A DNA stretch of 7,135 bases from Thermoplasmata archaeon UBA184 (lineage in GTDB: Archaea > Thermoplasmatota > Thermoplasmata > Lutacidiplasmatales > UBA184), in NCBI GenBank assembly GCA_002495185.1, contig DAEB01000024.1:1-7135 (forward strand), in the 5' to 3' direction. Within the stretch, counting starts at the first letter, position 1, and every line of letters starts with the position of its first letter. Below, piece by piece: positions 4,373 to 7,135 of the stretch. A model generated the notes under the pieces. It did no database searches. It was not told the DNA's origin and was given only the letters and a program-made list of their open reading frames with translations. Made by a program: the position numbers and the translations under genes.

Positions 4373-5340
4373 CCGAGGAGCTCCCGCCAATCCCCGCCGC
4401 CCACTTTCCCATTGCAGCGCAGGCACCGGGCAAATGCATCGTGTTCGGCGAGCACGCGGTCGTGCACGGCGCCCCCGAACTCGTCTTCGCGATCGACCTG
4501 ATGACCCAAGTGTTCGTCCGCGACGGGCCGGCGATGCGCCTCAACGCCGACGCGGAAGCACTCTCCCGGAATCCGTACTTCCGCTCGGCAGTCGATCTCG
4601 GCTGGAGCGGCCGATCCCCGGTCGAGGTCCGGGCCGTCTCCCGGATCCCGAAGGCGGCCGGGCTCGGTTCGTCGGCGGCGTTTGCGGCCGCTCTTTCGGC
4701 GGCGTTCTTCTCCGCGAGCGGCGGCGTCGACCGCCCGACGTTGGCCCAGCGGAGCTTCGACGTGGAGCGAGGGGCCCAGGGCGTCGGAAGCCCCGGGGAC
4801 ACGAGCACGGTGGTCGCGGGCGGATTCATCGCCGTCAACGGGGGGCCCGGAGACCCCCTCTGGTCGATCCGGTCCACCGACCGTCGTTGGGAGATTCGTA
4901 GAGTGGGCGACCCGGGCTGGGTGTGGGTGGTCGCTTACAGCGGCATCCCCCGCTCGACCGCGGACGCCGTACGCGCGGTGAGCGCGAAGCTCGCGGCCCC
5001 CGGCGGGCCCGAGCTCCTCGAAGAGTTCCGCCGCGTTGCCGCCGAGGGGATCGAGGCGGTCGGCCGGGGTGACCGGGGGACGGTCGCCGAACTGCTCGGG
5101 CGGAATCAAGAGCTCCTTCGTGCCGTCGGCGTCTCCCATCCCCGGCTCGAGGCGCTCCTCGAAGCGGCCGCGCCCGCCGCGGAAGGAGCGAAGCTTACCG
5201 GCGCCGGCGCGGGAGGCTCCGTCCTCGCGCTCCCGGTCCCCGGGAGGGAGACTGAGCTCGTCCGACGCCTCGCCCGTGCGGGCGCACTCCCGTTCGTCGT
5301 TCGCCCGGTGCCGGGTGGCGCATCGACCGTGACCGCCTAA
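4369..5340 (+). CDS. mvk: Mevalonate kinase (GHMP kinase family)
   Basis: A 323-residue cytosolic enzyme phosphorylating (R)-mevalonate to mevalonate 5-phosphate with ATP, on the route to isopentenyl diphosphate and archaeal isoprenoid lipids. Motif 1 is APGKCIVFGEHAVVHG (residues 19-34; K22 likely catalytic). Motif 2, the GHMP phosphate-binding loop, is IPKAAGLGSSAAFAAA (93-108). GSPGDTSTVVAGGF (140-153) supplies the likely catalytic base D144. Motif 3 is KLTGAGAGGSVLAL (275-288); the family more often has TGAGGGGC. These motifs separate it from phosphomevalonate kinase and from decarboxylase-like mevalonate 3-kinases. The ATG overlaps the aTrm56 stop by four bases, so translation is probably coupled. 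It is the last gene of the plus-strand run and ends directly before a convergent-spacer hairpin. Confidence 0.94.
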   Translation: MTEELPPIPAAHFPIAAQAPGKCIVFGEHAVVHGAPELVFAIDLMTQVFVRDGPAMRLNADAEALSRNPYFRSAVDLGWSGRSPVEVRAVSRIPKAAGLGSSAAFAAALSAAFFSASGGVDRPTLAQRSFDVERGAQGVGSPGDTSTVVAGGFIAVNGGPGDPLWSIRSTDRRWEIRRVGDPGWVWVVAYSGIPRSTADAVRAVSAKLAAPGGPELLEEFRRVAAEGIEAVGRGDRGTVAELLGRNQELLRAVGVSHPRLEALLEAAAPAAEGAKLTGAGAGGSVLALPVPGRETELVRRLARAGALPFVVRPVPGGASTVTA

Positions 5341-5356
5341 GGGTCCTCCTGGACCC
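5341..5356. terminator. Perfect GC-rich hairpin between convergent genes, possible bidirectional terminator
   Basis: GGGTCC (5341-5346), loop TCCT, GGACCC (5351-5356) starts on the base after the mevalonate kinase TAA and lies 11 bp before the stop of the opposing GTPase gene. Position and symmetry suggest transcript ends for both operons. However, neither strand has a U-tract directly after the stem, and archaeal termination depends mainly on U-runs. It may instead be a processing or stability element. Confidence 0.5.
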
Positions 5357-5367
5357 GATCCACTCAC

Positions 5368-6564
5368 CTACTTCTTCGCGACGATCCGAACCACGGAGTT
5401 CGGGCCGAGCGGATGGTCCGCGGCCATCGCGCGGTGGGTTCGTCCATCGATCGCCCGGATGAAATGCTCGCCGAGGTCGGTGTGCACGCGGTAGGCGACC
5501 GCGCGTGCCGGGGTGTTCGCCGGGACCAGGAACGCGTCCGGAAGGACTCGACCCTGACCGTCGGTCCAGTGGGTCTCGTCCTCGACCGGATAGACCACGA
5601 TCATCCCGAGGCGGGAGTAGATCATCTCCTCGAGCGCCTGCTGCACTCCGGTCGAGCCCCAGGCGAGGAGGATCGTGCGGATCCCTTCGAGGGCCTTCGA
5701 CTGGGGGGGAGTGAGACGACTCGGCTCGCGCACCTGGAACGAGGGGTCCCCGGGTCGGTATTCGATGAGGCCGGTTCGTGCCGCCCGCCGGAGCGTGAGC
5801 TCGGCGTCCGCCGCGGTCGGAACCGACGGGATCGGTTCGATCTCCTTCGCGAGCGCCTCGGCTTCGTTCTGCGTCGCACGGTCGCATTTGTTGGCGGCGA
5901 CGAGCCGGGGCTTCGAAGCCTCGAGGAGCCGCCGCGCGAGGTTCGTCCGGTCCTCGTCGGTCCACCGCGACGGATGGGTCCTCTCGAGCGGAGAGTTGCG
6001 GAGCGCGGTCGCGATGGCGCTCGGCGATATCGATAGGCCGGTCAGCCGCTCGGCCAGAAAGTCCTCGACTTTCTTTCCCTCGAGCTCGGTTCCGCGGGCG
6101 TGCCGTGCGAAGTCCCGGCTCAGGATCTCCGCCACCCACGCCACGAGCTCGTCCTCGAGCCATCGGACCTCCTGGCCCGGGTCGTGACTTCCGTGTTCCG
6201 CGAGCCGGCCCTCGTCATCCGTCGAGCCGGAAAGGTCGACGACCTGGATGAACCCGTCCGAGGCTCGGAGGTCGTCGAGAAACTTGTGCCCCAGGCCGCG
6301 CCCCGCATGAGCCCCGGGGACGAGCCCCGGGACGTCGACGAGATTCACGGGGACCCAGCGTGTTCCGTCGACGCACTTCGCGTTGCCGGGAGTGCACGCG
6401 GTCCCCTTCTCGGGGTGCGGACAGGGAGCCCGGACCGCGGCCACGCCGCGGTTCGGCGTCACGGTCGTGAACGGATAGGGAGCCATCGGGACGTCGAGCA
6501 GCGTGAGCGCGTTGAAGAACGTCGATTTCCCGACGCTCGGCTTCCCGACGATCCCGATCTCCAT
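5368..6564 (-). CDS. OLA1/YchF-like GTPase (archaeal COG0012 type) with TGS domain
   Basis: A 398-residue P-loop NTPase of the Obg/OLA1 group, proteins associated with ribosomes and the translation machinery. G1 is GKPSVGKST (residues 7-15); the switch I threonines are in YPFTTVTPNRG (30-40). G3 is DVPGLVPGAHAGRGLG (77-92), with a hydrophobic residue where Ras-like GTPases have the catalytic Gln. G4 is NKCD (225-228), predicting GTP specificity, whereas bacterial and eukaryotic YchF/OLA1 carry NxxE and use ATP. The archaeal cysteine-bearing insert (C48, C57, C64; ending KCVDG) is present. A TGS domain occupies about 321-397 and ends NSVVRIVAKK. The ATG at 6564 has an AGAGGGG purine stretch four bases upstream. 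It lies 21 bp after the adenosyltransferase gene, so co-transcription is likely. Confidence 0.95.
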   Translation of the reverse strand: MEIGIVGKPSVGKSTFFNALTLLDVPMAPYPFTTVTPNRGVAAVRAPCPHPEKGTACTPGNAKCVDGTRWVPVNLVDVPGLVPGAHAGRGLGHKFLDDLRASDGFIQVVDLSGSTDDEGRLAEHGSHDPGQEVRWLEDELVAWVAEILSRDFARHARGTELEGKKVEDFLAERLTGLSISPSAIATALRNSPLERTHPSRWTDEDRTNLARRLLEASKPRLVAANKCDRATQNEAEALAKEIEPIPSVPTAADAELTLRRAARTGLIEYRPGDPSFQVREPSRLTPPQSKALEGIRTILLAWGSTGVQQALEEMIYSRLGMIVVYPVEDETHWTDGQGRVLPDAFLVPANTPARAVAYRVHTDLGEHFIRAIDGRTHRAMAADHPLGPNSVVRIVAKK

Positions 6565-6585
6565 GCGCCCCTCTGGCTGCTTCGA

Positions 6586-7135
6586 CTACACCGAGTAGTC
6601 AGGTGGGGTCTCGGAGACCCCCACCGCACGGTTGGTCGCCAGCGCGAGCGCGAACAAGAGCCCGCTCAGGCGGTTGGTCCAGCTCAGAAGCTCCGGTGGT
6701 AGCGGCTCGGTCCGGTTGAGCGCCCAGACCTCCCGCTCGGCCCTCCGAGCGATCGTCCGAGCGATGTGAAAGAGCGCGGCGGGCCGCGAGCCTCCCGAGA
6801 GCACGAAGGTGCGCAGGTGGGCGTGCGAGGGCCGCAACTTCTCGATGTCGGCCTCGAGCCGTTTGACGTGTCGTGCCTCGATCCGATGCTTCGGCTTCGC
6901 TTTCCCGCCGGGGGGAGTCGCGAGCTCCGTCTGGGCGATGTAGAGCTCGCTCTCGATCCTCCGGACGATCGCCCGGATGTTCGAGAGTTCGGGAGGAAGT
7001 TCGACCTCGATGAGACCGAGAACGGCCCCGAGCTCGTCGAAAGCCCCGTACGCGTGGACGCGCGCCGAGTCCTTGTCTACCCGTGCACCACCGGCGAGAG
7101 AGGTGGTCCCGCGGTCACCCGTGCGGCTGTAGAGA
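6586..7135 (-). CDS. PduO-type ATP:cob(I)alamin adenosyltransferase, 5' end outside window
   Basis: The last 182 codons of a PduO-family enzyme, which transfers the adenosyl group of ATP to cob(I)alamin to make coenzyme B12. Since the ATP loop YSRTGDRGTTSLAGG occurs at residues 2-16 of the visible part, only a few N-terminal residues are missing. It is followed by RVHAYGAFDELGAVLGLIE (25-43), the subunit-contact and active-site segment; the family usually has DELN where this has DELG. HLRTFVLSGGSRPAALFHIA and RTIARRAEREVWALNR supply the conserved arginines. The C-terminal WTNRLSGLLFALALATNRAV corresponds to the usual NRLSDxLF, with G replacing D. The stop lies at 6586-6588, 21 bp before the GTPase gene. 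The start and promoter are beyond the right edge. The fold is clear; activity is not proven. Confidence 0.93.
   Translation of the reverse strand, partial: LYSRTGDRGTTSLAGGARVDKDSARVHAYGAFDELGAVLGLIEVELPPELSNIRAIVRRIESELYIAQTELATPPGGKAKPKHRIEARHVKRLEADIEKLRPSHAHLRTFVLSGGSRPAALFHIARTIARRAEREVWALNRTEPLPPELLSWTNRLSGLLFALALATNRAVGVSETPPDYSV

Noticed and set aside
4189..5367. A 392-codon minus-strand open frame opposite aTrm56 and mevalonate kinase
   Set aside because: Low-complexity Arg/Gly/Pro/Ala composition typical of an antisense shadow; the plus strand encodes clear family motifs throughout.
5195..6163. A 322-codon minus-strand open frame inside the GTPase gene in another frame
   Set aside because: Same-strand shadow of the YchF/OLA1-like gene, with biased composition and no domain.
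6309..6335. Near-duplicate GAGCCCCGGG units in the GTPase gene
   Set aside because: They encode the repeated Val-Pro-Gly of the conserved G3 segment DVPGLVPG, so protein constraint explains them.

Overview
This is a GC-rich stretch (roughly two-thirds G+C by eye) of an archaeal chromosome carrying ordinary housekeeping genes. The archaeal assignment rests on archaea/eukaryote-type ribosomal proteins (L44e, S27e, P0-type L10, P1-type L12), aIF2-alpha, Nop10, the archaeal tRNA C56 2'-O-methyltransferase, an archaeal-type mevalonate kinase and an archaeal OLA1/YchF-like GTPase. Gene content and GC would fit an uncultivated euryarchaeal lineage, perhaps in Thermoplasmatota, but that placement is inference. 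I see no mobile element, CRISPR array, tRNA or rRNA.

Layout: (1) 1-1626, minus strand: a ribosomal stalk operon transcribed L1 -> L10 -> L12, with L12 cut by the window edge. (2) 1627-1859: a divergent spacer with a candidate promoter for each side and an unusual density of inverted repeats. (3) 1860-5340, plus strand: a tightly packed run of L44e, S27e, aIF2-alpha, Nop10, a double-HTH DNA-binding protein, aTrm56 and mevalonate kinase. Spacers are at most 19 bp and several stop/start codons overlap. (4) 5341-5367: a short convergent spacer holding a perfect GC-rich hairpin. (5) 5368-7135, minus strand: a PduO-type cobalamin adenosyltransferase (5' end outside the window) followed by the YchF/OLA1-like GTPase.

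How they work together: the L1/L10/L12 genes build the two mobile stalks of the large subunit, which handle tRNA exit and recruitment of translational GTPases. The plus-strand cluster makes two zinc-binding ribosomal proteins, one subunit of the initiator-tRNA-delivering factor aIF2, an rRNA pseudouridylation (H/ACA RNP) subunit and a tRNA-modifying enzyme. Mevalonate kinase, for isoprenoid lipid synthesis, rides at the 3' end. The minus-strand pair joins B12 cofactor synthesis to a ribosome-associated GTPase.

I found no convincing new biological system. The parts most worth a second look are the structured divergent spacer, the HTH protein embedded in the translation operon, and an L10 without the usual acidic C-terminal tail.
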